A stretch of 64,000 nucleotides of DNA from Ophiostoma sp. CBS 140.51. Lineage: Eukaryota; Ascomycota; Sordariomycetes; Ophiostomatales; Ophiostomataceae. The first letter of the stretch is position 1. The number at the start of each line of letters is the position of its first letter. The notes below the pieces were generated by a model. The model was given only the letters and a program-made list of their open reading frames with translations. It made no database searches and was not told the DNA's origin. The stretch covers positions 62,001-126,000 of the forward strand of contig JANSLP010000035.1 of the NCBI GenBank assembly GCA_029298735.1. Direction: 5' to 3'. Positions 1 to 10,927 of the stretch are shown here, in pieces. Made by a program: the position numbers and the translations under genes.

Positions 1-696
1 GCGTCGTGTCCGCTCAATGTCTTCTGTGAATTCATCGTCGGCCTGCAGCTGCGCCAGATCCAACGACTCGCGCCGCCGCTTCGTGACACGTCGCGGGTTG
101 AACTGTTCAAAGGCGTAGAGGTGTTCTTGCACAGCAGAGCTCATGCCGATAGCGTTCCCTAGCCGGAACGAACCGAGGCCGTCGTGTGTTGGTAGGTTGA
201 CCGTTGTTGTGGCCGTGGCAGCCATGACCTGTTGTGCCTGGCTTTGTTGTGCAGTGAAGCGGAAATCGGGAAGGTGGCTGTCCAGGCTGTCGAGCTCGGC
301 GTCGTCTTCGGCGTCTGGCCGGCCGTCTTCGCTCATGATAGCCTCATCGTTGTTGCTTTGGGACTGTGCGGAAGTAAGGAGGGAGAGGCGGAGATTTGCT
401 GGCCGCGCAATGGCGGACTGGGCGTAGGAGGACGCATAGTTGGACGGCTCGAGGCTGCGTAGGCTGCCCAAGTCACTTAGTCGTGACCGACCGGCTGTCT
501 GCTGTGAGGATTCTGGGAGCGAGTCCAGGACGGACGAGGTCGTCTCTGTGTCCGCGTTGGGTGAGAAGAGTACCCATGTTTGCGAGCCTTCGAGGGCGGC
601 GGGTAGTACGGTGGAGACGCGGGTATCGACACGTTCTTGCGACTCCTCGCGTGGCGGCCGTTGGACGGCCTGCCGCGTGGGCTGGTGGAACGCCAT
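1..696 (-). CDS. Unrecognised protein, N-terminal part only (runs off left edge)
   Basis: An open minus-strand frame of 232 codons runs without a stop from an ATG at 696-694 to the window edge. The peptide begins MAFHQPTRQAVQ. It is rich in Ser, Gln, Arg and acidic residues and has no signal peptide or membrane segment. A short WVLFSP motif lies near residue 40. Around residues 185-215 there is a more ordered stretch, including LPTHDGLGSFRLG and FEQFNPRRVTKRRRESL; its basic run could be a nuclear localisation signal. The first ATG after the spacer was taken as the start. The codon use and Gly/Ser/Glu/Arg balance resemble real coding DNA, and the opposite-strand frames look like shadows. I do not recognise the family. 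A nuclear, partly disordered protein is my inference only. Confidence 0.7.
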   Translation of the reverse strand, partial: MAFHQPTRQAVQRPPREESQERVDTRVSTVLPAALEGSQTWVLFSPNADTETTSSVLDSLPESSQQTAGRSRLSDLGSLRSLEPSNYASSYAQSAIARPANLRLSLLTSAQSQSNNDEAIMSEDGRPDAEDDAELDSLDSHLPDFRFTAQQSQAQQVMAATATTTVNLPTHDGLGSFRLGNAIGMSSAVQEHLYAFEQFNPRRVTKRRRESLDLAQLQADDEFTEDIERTRR

Positions 697-3600
697 GGGA
701 AATGTAGCACAGAGATCGAGATTATAAGATAATCAGATGAAAGTAAAGGAGAGGGAAAGAAAACGACGGCAACGCAAAAGTGCCGTCGTCGCCCACACTC
801 GAATCAAAAGTAAAAGGGGAGGATATGCCCAGGACTTTGTCAGTAATCAGCGATAGGAGATGATGGGTGTTATCACAGAGGGTCCCGAAAGCGGGCGGGC
901 TAGTGCAAGTCGGCGTGCGGACTAGAGGAAACGAAGGAGGGAATAACAGGGCAGAAGACGTGACAGGACGGGTGGCCAGCGTAAATTCGTGGACAAGACC
1001 AAGACGAGGCGGCGACAGGACGATGTACTGCGTAAAGGACAAGATAATCGTTTGAATGTTCAACAGAAAACTGTCGACGTCGATGACTTGATCTCGTGGA
1101 CGTGTAACACGTTGCGCGAAGGATTGAGGGCGCAGGCGAAACGAGCGATAGTAGACCGATATTAAGGGCGGGCCGCTCGCTATCGAGAGAATCGGCTGAG
1201 CGTCGGCTGGTTAATTAAGGAATCCCTCGAGAGAGCCGCACGAGAGCAGGCGTGGTTCGAAGCCAGAAACGTGGGAGAGAGCGTGTAAAGAGCGTGTAAA
1301 GAGCGTCAAAAAGCATAAAAGGCGTGCAGGTCTCGGGAGACGAGGAATGTGGGATTTGGCACACGCGATGTAAAGTGTTCGGCTCGTGTGATGAGTGCAG
1401 GGCGAAGGGGGGTTGACCGCTGTTAATAAAAGAGGGGGCGCGCGATAAGGCGGTCCAGCCCAGCGGCGTCAGAGGCAAGTCGTAAGGCGTAAGGCTCGAC
1501 GTTGCAAAAGCGACGAGATGTTGCCAAATTGTTCTCACGAAATGTTGTCAAAAAAGGTGCGATGTAAACTGAACAAAAGTACGGAAGGAGCAAAACAGAA
1601 AGAAGACGTGAGGGACGTTAAAAGAAGGGAAGGAAGGATGAGAAAGAAGTGACCGTTGGGACCTGTTGGGGGAAAGAGGGAGGCGGGCCAAGTCCCGAGA
1701 TGACAGCAGATCAAAAGGCGTTGGACCCAATCAACGTCAGAACACCACACTGGCGGGCAGGAGCGACGGGCAACAAGTGGCAGTCTCACGTTGTGTACTG
1801 TATCTTACTTGTATCTCACGTATCACACAAGGAGGGAAGGAACGTCTGCGACAATTGGACGGGCTAGAAAAGGGGGCCCGCAGGAGAAGAGAGAAGGAGT
1901 GAGGGAGGCTGGCTTGTCTCTGGGTTCTGGCTGCTGGGTTGTTGGTCCGAAGTGGGCGCGGGCCAGGCAAGTATTGGCAGTCGAGAGCAGTGGGTGAAGT
2001 GCGTGACCCCTGGAGCTGACCGTCCGTCTGCAACAAACAAGTGCAAATGGCGGCTGCGTGCTCTGACGCCAGAGCGTCGCATTTCGCTATTCTTGGCCAA
2101 ACGACATCTCGAGTTACCTAAGATGCACGCTACGGTGGTAGTGCGTCTCACACGCGGACTGGACTGGATTGAATGCAGCCGCAGAGGGAAAGAGCTTCGA
2201 GGACAAGAGGAAAAACGAGACAGAAAGAAGGAAAGAGCGTGTGTCTGACTGTCTCCCACCCCCTTCAGTCCTTCCCCGTCTCGCTCATCCTCGCCCTTTG
2301 GCCTTTGGTGAACAGATCCCTTCCTACACTTCCGACAGTTCACCCGACTTGGCAGGCGCAAACCACACAGGAGAAGCGGTGGACATTCGCTGATTCGGAA
2401 ATGCCATTTTGCAACCATTTGGGCCCAGATATGCCGTTGTGCCTTTGGCCGCTTCCAGTTGCTCACTTCGCGGCGTCCGTCTCCGGTCCTTCGTATATAC
2501 GCTGCTATATTTTGGTAAGCAATATTCCGTCCTTGAGACGCTCAATCTCACGTATTATCCCTCATCTTACGGCCTCGTCTGATCTTCGACTCGTCGCTCT
2601 GAATCTCGCGGAAAACCCGGTGATTCTTCGACCTCTTTTGGGGGTATTTTCTCGTAATACGATGCCAAAGCTGAATAGACGGTCCTTTCCGATCTGATTG
2701 CAATTCGTTCCTGCTTGTTTGTCGACGTACTCGACGTGTTCTGGCCGGGGGCAAAGGACCGATGGCCGTCACTATCAAATGGTGTAAATGCTTGCAAATG
2801 GCGACATCATCGCAAATTCGGGGGCAAAACTGCCACAGCTATGCCGGAAAAGCGCGCCACAGGTCCTCCAGCTGCCCACCAGATGTCAGGCTATCAGTGG
2901 ACAGCAGCGAGATATAGCGTTATCGGGCAAAGGTCCAGCGGCAACAAAAGGCGCTGGTAGCGAATTACAGCGACTTAGCGTCCCACTAAATTGTCAATCT
3001 AGCACACGAAGTGAGCAACTGCAAACTGTCAATCCCGTCAGACCCCTGTGCGCTACCCACTGTTCGCTCCTTCTGCACCGCGCAGCCTCCTACACCTGGT
3101 CCGCGCCTGCCGTATTCTACGACGTCACCCAACTTCCGTGAATAGATTTGATGCAGGCTGACGACCAGCTGGACCTTGACGAGTGTCCGAGAGAGTTGTC
3201 AGACTTTCTGAGACTTTCTAGTAAACTTTCTTTTTCGATCAGATTTGACAACAGAAACATACCGTGCAAACAATAGTGAAAAGTGCAGACCAGCGCCTAC
3301 CGCCTGCCCCCGCACCACCAACAACGCCACAGGGCGGGCACCAGGTCACGTTTCCTTTCGTTGGGGAAAAACTAAAACAACAAAGCAGCATGGTCTACGA
3401 CATACGCGAGCAGAAAGGGCAGGCGACCAAGTGAGCAAAGTGAGGAGAAGGGCAAAAAGGGTTAAAAGGCAAGGAGGAGAAAGCGATCTACATGCAGTGA
3501 GGCGGACAACCAAGATTTGGGAGGGAAACGAAACAAGACGCACTAGTCTCGGTTGCATTGTTTTGTCGTCGATATATCGACGACGTCTTTGAAGTAGCGA

Positions 3601-4164
3601 GGGTAGGCTTTGCGGCTATCAAAGGCTGGAAAGGGTATACCGATGTTGCCGACTTAAAGGGGAGGGTTGTCCATAGCGTATGTCGTCCAAGGTTGTCAAC
3701 ATAAGTGGTCACGTGATTTTATATTGAGATCATCTCAAGACTCTAACTTGGGTTGACATCACCGTTTAGCATCGACATTAATCACTGCAAGGCTTGGCTT
3801 TTTGGTTTTAAAATTTGTTTCTTATTCGTATCTTCCTAATATTGTCTCTCGAAATCATGACACCAGGGTTGTGGTCCAGCTGCCTTCCTGCCGCCAAAGA
3901 GCATCGCGGACCTGCCCAACTCAAGCTGGGCATGCCACATGTTGCTCTCATAGCAACGGGCTGGCAAAGCATGTTCCAGCCGGCCCAGATGTCATATCCC
4001 TGTAAACTAAAAAAGAATAGATGTATCAAAAAAGAAATCCACCTAGCGCCGCTATCTGCTTGCGCAAGGGTGTTCATGTGCCGCCCAGGCATTTTAATGA
4101 CCAACAAGGAAATTTAACGAGAAAAGCAAACATAAATACAGAACCTCAAACTCCTTCTACCACT
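697..4164. other. Intergenic spacer without a supported gene
   Basis: This spacer lies between the left-edge gene (start at 696) and the RPL10 stop codon (4165). All open frames here are short, overlap on several frames and have spacer-like composition. It probably holds the upstream region of the left-edge gene and the 3' region of RPL10. Visible structure includes a short direct duplication near 1277-1306 (GTAAAGAGC units) and a perfect 20-bp palindrome at 3565-3584. A CACGTG element lies near 3712. Confidence 0.6.
3565..3584. repeat. Perfect 20-bp palindrome
   Basis: GTCGTCGATATATCGACGAC equals its own reverse complement with no spacer. The arms stop matching outside these 20 bases. It lies about 0.6 kb downstream of the RPL10 stop codon in non-coding DNA. 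It could be a binding site for a dimeric protein or chance; the sequence alone does not decide. Confidence 0.85.
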
Positions 4165-5221
4165 TTATGCGGAGAAAGCGTCGGGGAACTGCTTGATGTT
4201 CGCAGCCAGGTTGCCCTTGTTGCTCAGGAACTGGACGTAGGCACCATCCACCCGGACACGGCCAGCGGCCTTCTTCTCCTGGTACTCCTCGCGGCGGAGG
4301 GGGGTGAAGCCCCAGTTCTTGGAGATGATGATCTTCTGGCGACCAGGGAACTTGTACTGGGAGCGACGGAGAGCCTCAAGAGCGACGGCGCGGTCTGTCG
4401 ATGGTTAGTATTGGAGCGACAAGAAAACGAATATATCGCCGAGAGCACGGGAAGGAACATACTGGAGTCGCGAGTGCGGACAGACAGGATGATCTGGCCA
4501 ATGTTGACACGGGCGACAGTGCCGTTGGGCTTGCCCCAGGCACCACGCATACCGGTCTGCAGACGATCGGCACCAGCGCACGACAACATCTTGTTGATGC
4601 GGACGACGTGGTAAGGGTGGGCGCGGACGCGCAGGTGGAAACCCTCCTTGCCGGCGGTCTTGACGAGGTACTTGTTGGCGCAAATACGGGCGGCCTCGAG
4701 GGCCTCAGAGCTCAGCTGCTCATACTCGTTGGAGACGAGGTGGATGCAGAGGGGGAAGTCGTCGACGGTGGCGCGCTTGCGGCCCAGATCGAAGATGCGA
4801 ATCTTGGGGTCGGGGACACCACGGTTGAAGCGCGACTTGGGGTACGGCTGGATGAGGAAATAAGTTAGTATCCTGTTTGTGTGGTGGGATGCGATATGAC
4901 GAAATCTTTGCGTCTTCTGGATCTCTTTTTCTGGTGTCCTTCCAAATCTTCGAATCACCGATCCCGGGCCAGAAAGTCAAGACGAGGCTGAAACAGCAAA
5001 AGATTCGCTTATTTGAGAGGAGGACCAAAACGATGATGCATCGTGCAAGAGTCGCTCGGCAGTCTCTCTATCGTCGTCGCTTCCTGTCGTGGGATCGATG
5101 GTCGAAGATTTCCTGCTCTTTCTCGTTTATTTTTCTCGTCCATTTCCTCCGCTCATTCTTCCAAAAATGAACGCACCTTGTTCTTGCAGTAACGGTAGCA
5201 ACGGGCGGGACGGCGAGCCAT
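4165..5221 (-). CDS. RPL10: 60S ribosomal protein L10 (uL16)
   Basis: Three exons on the minus strand are 5221-5177, 4847-4463 and 4394-4165, giving 219 residues, the usual length for this family. Exon 1 encodes only MARRPARCYRYCKNK, the conserved start of uL16. Exon 2 carries PYPKSRFNRGVPDPKIRIFD and the loop region with MRGAWGKPNGTVARV. Exon 3 carries FPGRQKIIISKNWGFTPLRR. Both introns begin GT (GTGCGT, GTATGT) and end CAG. Intron 1 (4848-5176) has an ACTAAC branch point just before the acceptor; intron 2 (4395-4462) has TACTAAC-like sequence. uL16 sits in the large subunit near the peptidyl-transferase and tRNA region and is added late in cytoplasmic 60S maturation. It is transcribed head to head with RPL30. 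Confidence 0.97.
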
Positions 5222-5761
5222 TGTGACGGATTTTCGGGGGGTATCGTGTTATGTGTTGAGGTGATGGGTTGTCGTTGGGTGGTTGTCGATCGAGAAGTCG
5301 AAAGAGTGTTTTTATGAAGAATCCAAGAAAAAGGCGGCGGGCGACGAAATTTCCCTTTGGGGTGGCTCAAGGTTCGCCTCTCTAGCTGATTTCAAAGCAA
5401 ATTGGGCTCAACCACAGAAGGTTCCCCCATTTTCCCGTCTTTTGTCAGTAAGTCCGGCGAGTGACTCCCCTGTGTGGTAAGGGGGGGCGAATATAAGTGG
5501 GTCCTTAGGTCTTTCTTGCCCTTGAGTGACTCTTCCAACTGGGCTATGTTCCGGAAAAACACGTGCCCCACCTTTCTTATCTAATAATTTTTTTCTGACA
5601 ATTTTTTCCGTGCTTGCCCTTTTTTTTTTGCGCTAGGCGATCTATGTGGGAGAAACCTCCTAGACATCTCGACGGAAAGATTTCTCTTCTCTTTCTTCCT
5701 TCTTTCGACATCCACGACACTTACCGACAACAATCCATACTTTTCGTCGACAACCGTTGCA
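5222..5761. promoter_or_regulatory. Shared divergent promoter of RPL10 and RPL30
   Basis: This 540-bp gap lies between the two divergently transcribed start codons, so it must hold both promoters and both 5' leaders. It contains two copies of GAGTGACTC at 5459-5467 and 5524-5532; each includes GTGACTC, which fits the known RTGACTC core bound by Gcn4/CPC1-type bZIP factors. An AT-rich GAATATAAG lies near 5490. A 26-nt uninterrupted pyrimidine tract at 5681-5706 lies about 55 nt before the RPL30 start, as is common in fungal ribosomal-protein genes. The factor assignment is inference. Confidence 0.7.
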
Positions 5762-6447
5762 ATGGCCCCCAAGAAGAGCAAGAAGGACGCCAACTCCATC
5801 AACTCGCGCCTGGCGCTTGTGATGAAGTCCGGCAAGGTCACCATGGGCTACAAGTCCACCCTCAAGTCGCTCCGCAGCGTACGTTTTTGATCTATCCCGC
5901 AATGCATTTGATGATGCACTTCGAGCTCGAACTTGACACTGGCAAACAGACTGCTAACTCACTCTGCAGGGCAAGGCCAAGCTGGTCCTGATCTCCTCCA
6001 ACACCAGCCCCCTCCGCAAATCTGAGCTCGAGTACTACTCCATGCTGAGCAAGACCAACGTCCACCACTTCTCGGGCAACAACGTGCGTATACCCTCCTC
6101 CTCGATTCCGTTCCTCTGATATCGTCGCCTTTGGTGTCGCCCCTTCTCCAGTAAACGGGCCCAGACAGAATCCGGTCACGGTTCTGCCTTTTTTTCCAAC
6201 AAAAAGGAGCTGAATTGCGTTTTGTTACCCCGTCTCGCCTCTTACGTGGCCGGTGGTCTGGGCTTGCCCTGCGAAGAAGTTGCACTACTGTGACTTTGGA
6301 GGGTTTCCTTTCGTATAACTAACCTGTATTCTTTTCCCCCTCGTACAGATCGAGCTCGGCACTGCTTGCGGTAAGATGTTCCGCTGCTCCACCATGGCCG
6401 TCCTGGACCCCGGTGACTCGGACATCCTGGCCGACCAGCAGGCTTAA
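5762..6447 (+). CDS. RPL30: 60S ribosomal protein L30 (eL30)
   Basis: Three exons at 5762-5878, 5970-6083 and 6349-6447 give 109 residues, the expected size. All junctions fall between codons. The protein starts MAPKKSKKDANSINSRLALV. It contains KLVLISSNTSPLRKSELEYY, the conserved eL30 segment of the L7Ae/L30e RNA-binding fold, and ends CSTMAVLDPGDSDIL plus a short tail. Introns are 91 and 265 nt, with GTACGT and GTGCGT donors; TAACT/CTAAC branch-like sequence precedes each CAG acceptor. eL30 is part of the 60S subunit; in yeast it also binds its own pre-mRNA to limit splicing, but I cannot see a matching kink-turn here. It shares its promoter with RPL10 on the other strand. Confidence 0.97.
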
Positions 6448-6535
6448 GCGAAGCAATTCGCACAAACAAAAAATCAGTCAAAACTCGCCATGGGACTCGC
6501 GGTATTCAGCGATGAGGATGGTTTTATGAATGAAC

Positions 6536-6541
6536 AATAAA
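6536..6541 (+). terminator. Poly(A) signal of RPL30
   Basis: A canonical AATAAA hexamer lies 89 nt after the RPL30 stop codon, followed by an AT-rich stretch with a short repeat of AATTCAAA. Position and context fit the 3' end of the RPL30 message. Confidence 0.6.
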
Positions 6542-8647
6542 AATTCAAAAATTCAAAACTTGCCATGTTCCTTGACGGAGTGGTTGTCTTTTTTGGGGGC
6601 ATCAAAACGGCGTTCAGGAAAAGAAAGTCCATGATTGTTATGTGTCAGGACAGTGATCTATTATACCAAAAAAAATAGCATAAGAACAAACTACTGTCCC
6701 CAATGTTGATTCTGCATGATGCTGTGATATTGGAAAGGAGCTCTTGTATGTGTCTGCTTTGCTGCATATAATGGTATGCTTGTAAGCGGACTCGACAATT
6801 CGTTTTAAAACACGTGCAAGTCATACAGCACGTTTCGTTCATCTCAACACTCAACAACAGTGACCACGAACATAAAACTCATGCACAGTAGAAACGCATT
6901 TCACTCCATTCACTGTGGTCGAGGATTGGCATCTGCCTGGCCTCTATCAAACGCTTCATATGACTGCTGGGATGCGCCAGCGATCAGCGCCCATCCGCAT
7001 GAATATTCTAATTGTCGTCGCAATCTCCCGCTCTCTGCCCCATTTTGGGTTGGCCGCCGCCTCTTGTTCTTTCGCGTTTCTAGACGTTTCATTGGCACAG
7101 GGGTCAGGTTCTGGGCTGGACGAGGGTGAGGGTCCCAGTTGCGTGTTCCGATCCCCCTCACACATCGGGCGCGGAGGATTGTAGACGTGCTTCCGCTTCA
7201 ACGACGCGACCATTGCAGCATGGGCCATGGAGAGGCACGTTCCGTTTTAGGAAGCTGGGCGCAGGGCCACCGAGGTGATCAAAACAGAACATGGACCGAC
7301 CGTTGCAGAAACGGGCTGAGTATTGACAGAAGCTAATGCTCTCTTTTGTCCTATTTGGCTGCATGATACATGAACTCATCAATGAGAGCAATGGCCCGTC
7401 AACAAGTGGTTGATATTGAATGCAGATGCAAGGGCAAAGTAGCGCGTTCATCAATATCTGCCCAGCCACTTGGAGTTGTTCTGTATCAAAGACAAAAGCA
7501 CCAAATTTACACATCCTAACACAGAGGCAACACTATCGACGCATGACGGCCCTAGGATCGTTAAATGAGGTCACTGGCCGTTTCTGCATGGTGTCCCGTC
7601 GCACCTGCCGGACGCCCAGCAACCAGCGCATTCCTTAAAGCCTCTTCAGCCTCTCACTGACCGTTTCTGACTGTCTGGCGTTCTGATGTGATCCTGCAGT
7701 CCCGTCGCCGTCCAAGAGTCTAAAATTATCTCCTGTCGTGATCGTGTGCCAGACAGAAGTGCGTCAATGTCTTTTGTCAAAAGTGAAAAGAACAACAAAC
7801 CACACGCTATGTTTCTCAAATAAGTAGCAATGCGGTTTCCAGAGCGACTCCACACTGCAACTTCTCCGCCGTCCGCCCAGTTGCTCTTTCCCCCATTTCT
7901 GTTCATTTTCCTTCCAGAACTAGCGTTGTAATTACGCAAAGTTTGTCGTGACTGCTCCGCCTGGCGAATTGCACATGGTTTGGTCGTGTTGTGTACAAGT
8001 TGGATGTACTCTCGTACCTTCCCTTCGCCGCATGGGCTATCCCGTTCCCTCCTTCCTCCCAAGGAGCGCAATTATTAACGCCTGCTCTCCCGAAACGCTA
8101 CCGCCAGGGGTTGGGTTGCTCTTGCCGTGCCACTTGTAGTCTTGTCGACCACTTGAGCCACTAGAACCACTAGCAATACCGTGCCTGGTCTGGCCTAGGC
8201 CCAGCAAACGACGGTCTTGCCCATTTCCCCTGTTGCTCGAACTTGGCTCCTTCCTGCTCCTTCTTTCGCGAAACACGACACGCGCAGTTTCCTATTTCCA
8301 ATTTCTCAGCATCGTCAACTTCCTTCTCTTTGTCCTCAAGAGTTTTGTTGCTGACCTGCTACATATCCGAACGATTCTGCCTTTCCTGCGTCACCCCTCC
8401 CTCCCACCTTACAGCGCCAGCGCTCGACCCCCTATTCGACGAACGCCCGCATTTCCCTCTTGTTTACTCCACATTCGTCCTCTCAACTTGGCGTCTGAGC
8501 TGCCTCAACGCCGCTGAAGAATCGACGCAGCAACCAAAGAGCGGTCAACACGAAGACAAGACAATCGAACGGCGAAGCCAAACGGCAGAGGAGAAAAGCA
8601 AACAACGAATCACAAACATACGCGAGTACCGTAACACATCATACACC
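6542..8647. other. Intergenic spacer and 5' leader of coiled-coil gene
   Basis: No supported gene is seen between RPL30 and the coiled-coil gene. The last 400 bases (8243-8647) are open in frame with the downstream gene. They are pyrimidine-rich and then A-rich, like a fungal 5' leader, and their translation lacks the composition of the protein that follows. I therefore treat them as untranslated. Confidence 0.6.
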
Positions 8648-10927
8648 ATGTCAACACCCACTGCGAAACGGCCACCGGCGGGGAGCCGTGACTCGCCCAA
8701 TGCGTCGCCCTCGAGACAACCGCGCGCTTCAACGCCCAGCAGCGGCGACCGCACCGGCACCGGCACGGCGACTCCTACCAGCGGCGTGGGCCGTACACGC
8801 TCAGTGCGGTCGAGCACGCTGGTGTCGGCCCGGGCGGCGGCAGCACAGCGGCGCGAGTCGCTTCTGAGCAACTCGACAAGTGCGCCGTCGCCAGCAGCCA
8901 ATGCAGCGTCCAACACAGAGGCCGAGGAGGCTGCACGGGCCGAGACCCTAGCCCTGCTCGACGATCTTAAGGAGCGGCTGAGCAAGGCGGAGACGGCGAG
9001 CGAGCAGTACCAGAGACAAAACGATGTGCTGCAAGCACGGCTAGATGAGGCGGTCAAGGAGCACTCGAAGCTGGAGGAGCGGGCACACGAGTATGACGAG
9101 CAGACAGAGACCCTCAAGAACGAGAAGCGCGAGATGGCGCGTCAGATGCAACAGATGGAAACGATCTACGAGGCGGAGCGCAGCTCCATGACCCGCGAGA
9201 AGGAGGACATGGGCAACCGCGAGGAAGAGATGCAGCGTGTTATCCAGCGCCTCAAGGACAGTCTAGCGCAGCGGAACGCCGACGACGAAGGTCGGCCTTC
9301 GAGAATATGTAAGTACAAGGATGCACTGCTCTCTATTTTTTTTCACGCAGACTAACACCCCTCAGCCAACAACAACTCGCCCGGAGTCGACAATGGCAGC
9401 TTTGCCCCGCCCTCGTCCCTCCACCGCAGTGACTCCCGCAACAACTCAAAGCTGCTGCTCCAGAAAGACAAGCTCATCGAGTCACTACGCCTGGAGCTAG
9501 CTGAGGCCCAGATCAAGCTCGTTGAGTCCGAGAACCAGGGCGGTGGCCGCCTGCACGAGGTCGAGCGCCAGCTCATGGAGGCCCGCATGGCCAACGCCCG
9601 TCTTATGGAGGACAACGAGAGCTACCAGCTGCTTCTGCAGGAGAAGACGCTCAAGGGTGACTTTGGCACGGCAGACTTTGGTTTCGGCGGCGGTCTTGGT
9701 CTGATTAACAACACGGGCGGCACGCACAGCCGGCCACGCTCGTCAAACGAGGACGCCCTGAACGCTCTCGAGGGCCGTGCGGCTGGTGGATCCAGCCTGG
9801 CCGATGAGCTCAACGGCGCAGATGTTAGCGACAGCGATGAGGCTGGCACTGCAAGCGGTGCCGCTGCTACAGGCGCAGACGGCGTGCCTGTCGAGGGTAA
9901 CCGCCGCCTGGAGGCGGAGCTCAAGTCGCTCCAGGACCAGAACAAGGCGTTAACGCTGTACATTAACAAGATCATCGAGCGCCTGCTGGAGCACCAGGAC
10001 TACCAGTACATCCTCGACAAGTCCACCGACGGCAAGCAGCCACCACCGCCCGCGGGTGCTTCTCCTGTGATCGCAAACACCGACAAGGAACTGCCCCCGC
10101 CTCCACCCGAGAAGCCGCAGCAGACTACATCGCAGCCCAGTGCCATCCAGTCCTTCCTCCAGCGCACCAAGTCGATTACGGTTCGCTCATCAGAGCCGGC
10201 TGCTGCTGCTGCAGCTGCTCCCGGCAAGCGTCCCCGCCCTGTATCTTACATGCCTGAGGCTGTCATGAGCAACCCCGACACGGCACCCTCGATCCCCATT
10301 ACCTTGAACCGTACCACTAGCATGCGCCGTCCTATGCGCCCTATGAGCGAGCAATTCACGGGTGCAGGTGGCAGCGGCACATCAGCTGCCTCTGTGGTCA
10401 ACGCCATGTACAAAGGCGGCGGTGTCGACGGTCCTCTGTCGCCTGGCCTGCGTAGCTCACAGTTCTTTGGCAGCGGTACCTACACCGTCTCTAGCGGCGG
10501 CTCAGGATCGGGCAGCGGTGCTCGCTCACCCGGCATTGGCGGCCCCAGCGGTAACGGCGCCAGCGGCAACTTCCCGGGCATGCGCAGCGAGACGTCGAGC
10601 GTCTCCGGTGACTCTGCCTCTGGTGAGCGTGCCAGTGGTGGCACCGGCAGCGACACGTCGCCTCCCCAGTCGTCATCCAACAACCAGAACAGCCCGCCGC
10701 GCCCTGTCCACGAGAAGACGGCCTTTACGGGCTCCAAGCCGCGCCCCCTGCGTCTGGTCCAGGAGAACACAGACAGCGTCACGCCGACAGCCAACAAGCG
10801 GGCGAGCTGGATGGGCTGGTGGGGCAAGAAGGACGACGGGTCTGCAGCCGGAGCAGCAGGCGGCGCTGGTGGCACTACACCTACGCTCACCGGCATGCCC
10901 ACCTCGGCCGAACCGATTCAGGAGTAG
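8648..10927 (+). CDS. Coiled-coil protein of unknown function (fungal M-protein-repeat type)
   Basis: Two exons at 8648-9308 and 9366-10927 encode 740 residues. The intron is 57 nt, with a GTAAGT donor and ACTAAC just before the CAG acceptor; it splits a Ser codon. The start was placed at ATG in a CACCATG context. Residues about 1-90 are a Ser/Thr/Arg/Pro-rich tail. Residues about 92-225 are a strongly predicted coiled coil with Glu/Lys/Gln heptads. A second coil spans roughly 240-325 and a short Leu/Ile helix (KALTLYINKIIERLLEH) lies near residue 438. The C-terminal 280 residues are low complexity (Ala, Gly, Ser, Pro) and end in a WMGWWGKK patch, a pattern often found near the end of fungal septal or cortical scaffolds. 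Similar fungal proteins are annotated only as M protein repeat proteins. A scaffold or cytoskeletal role is inference. Confidence 0.85.

Noticed and set aside
1245..1285. GGTTCGAAGCC, resembling a tRNA B box
   Set aside because: Only three T-stem pairs form and no A box or acceptor stem lies upstream.
1864..2466. 200-codon minus-strand frame in the first spacer
   Set aside because: Composition is Arg/Ser-rich spacer translation with no domain; several frames are open at once.
8243..8647. In-frame upstream extension of the coiled-coil protein
   Set aside because: The translated sequence is leader-like (Phe/Ser/Leu then Gln/Lys-rich), and a CACCATG start lies at 8648.
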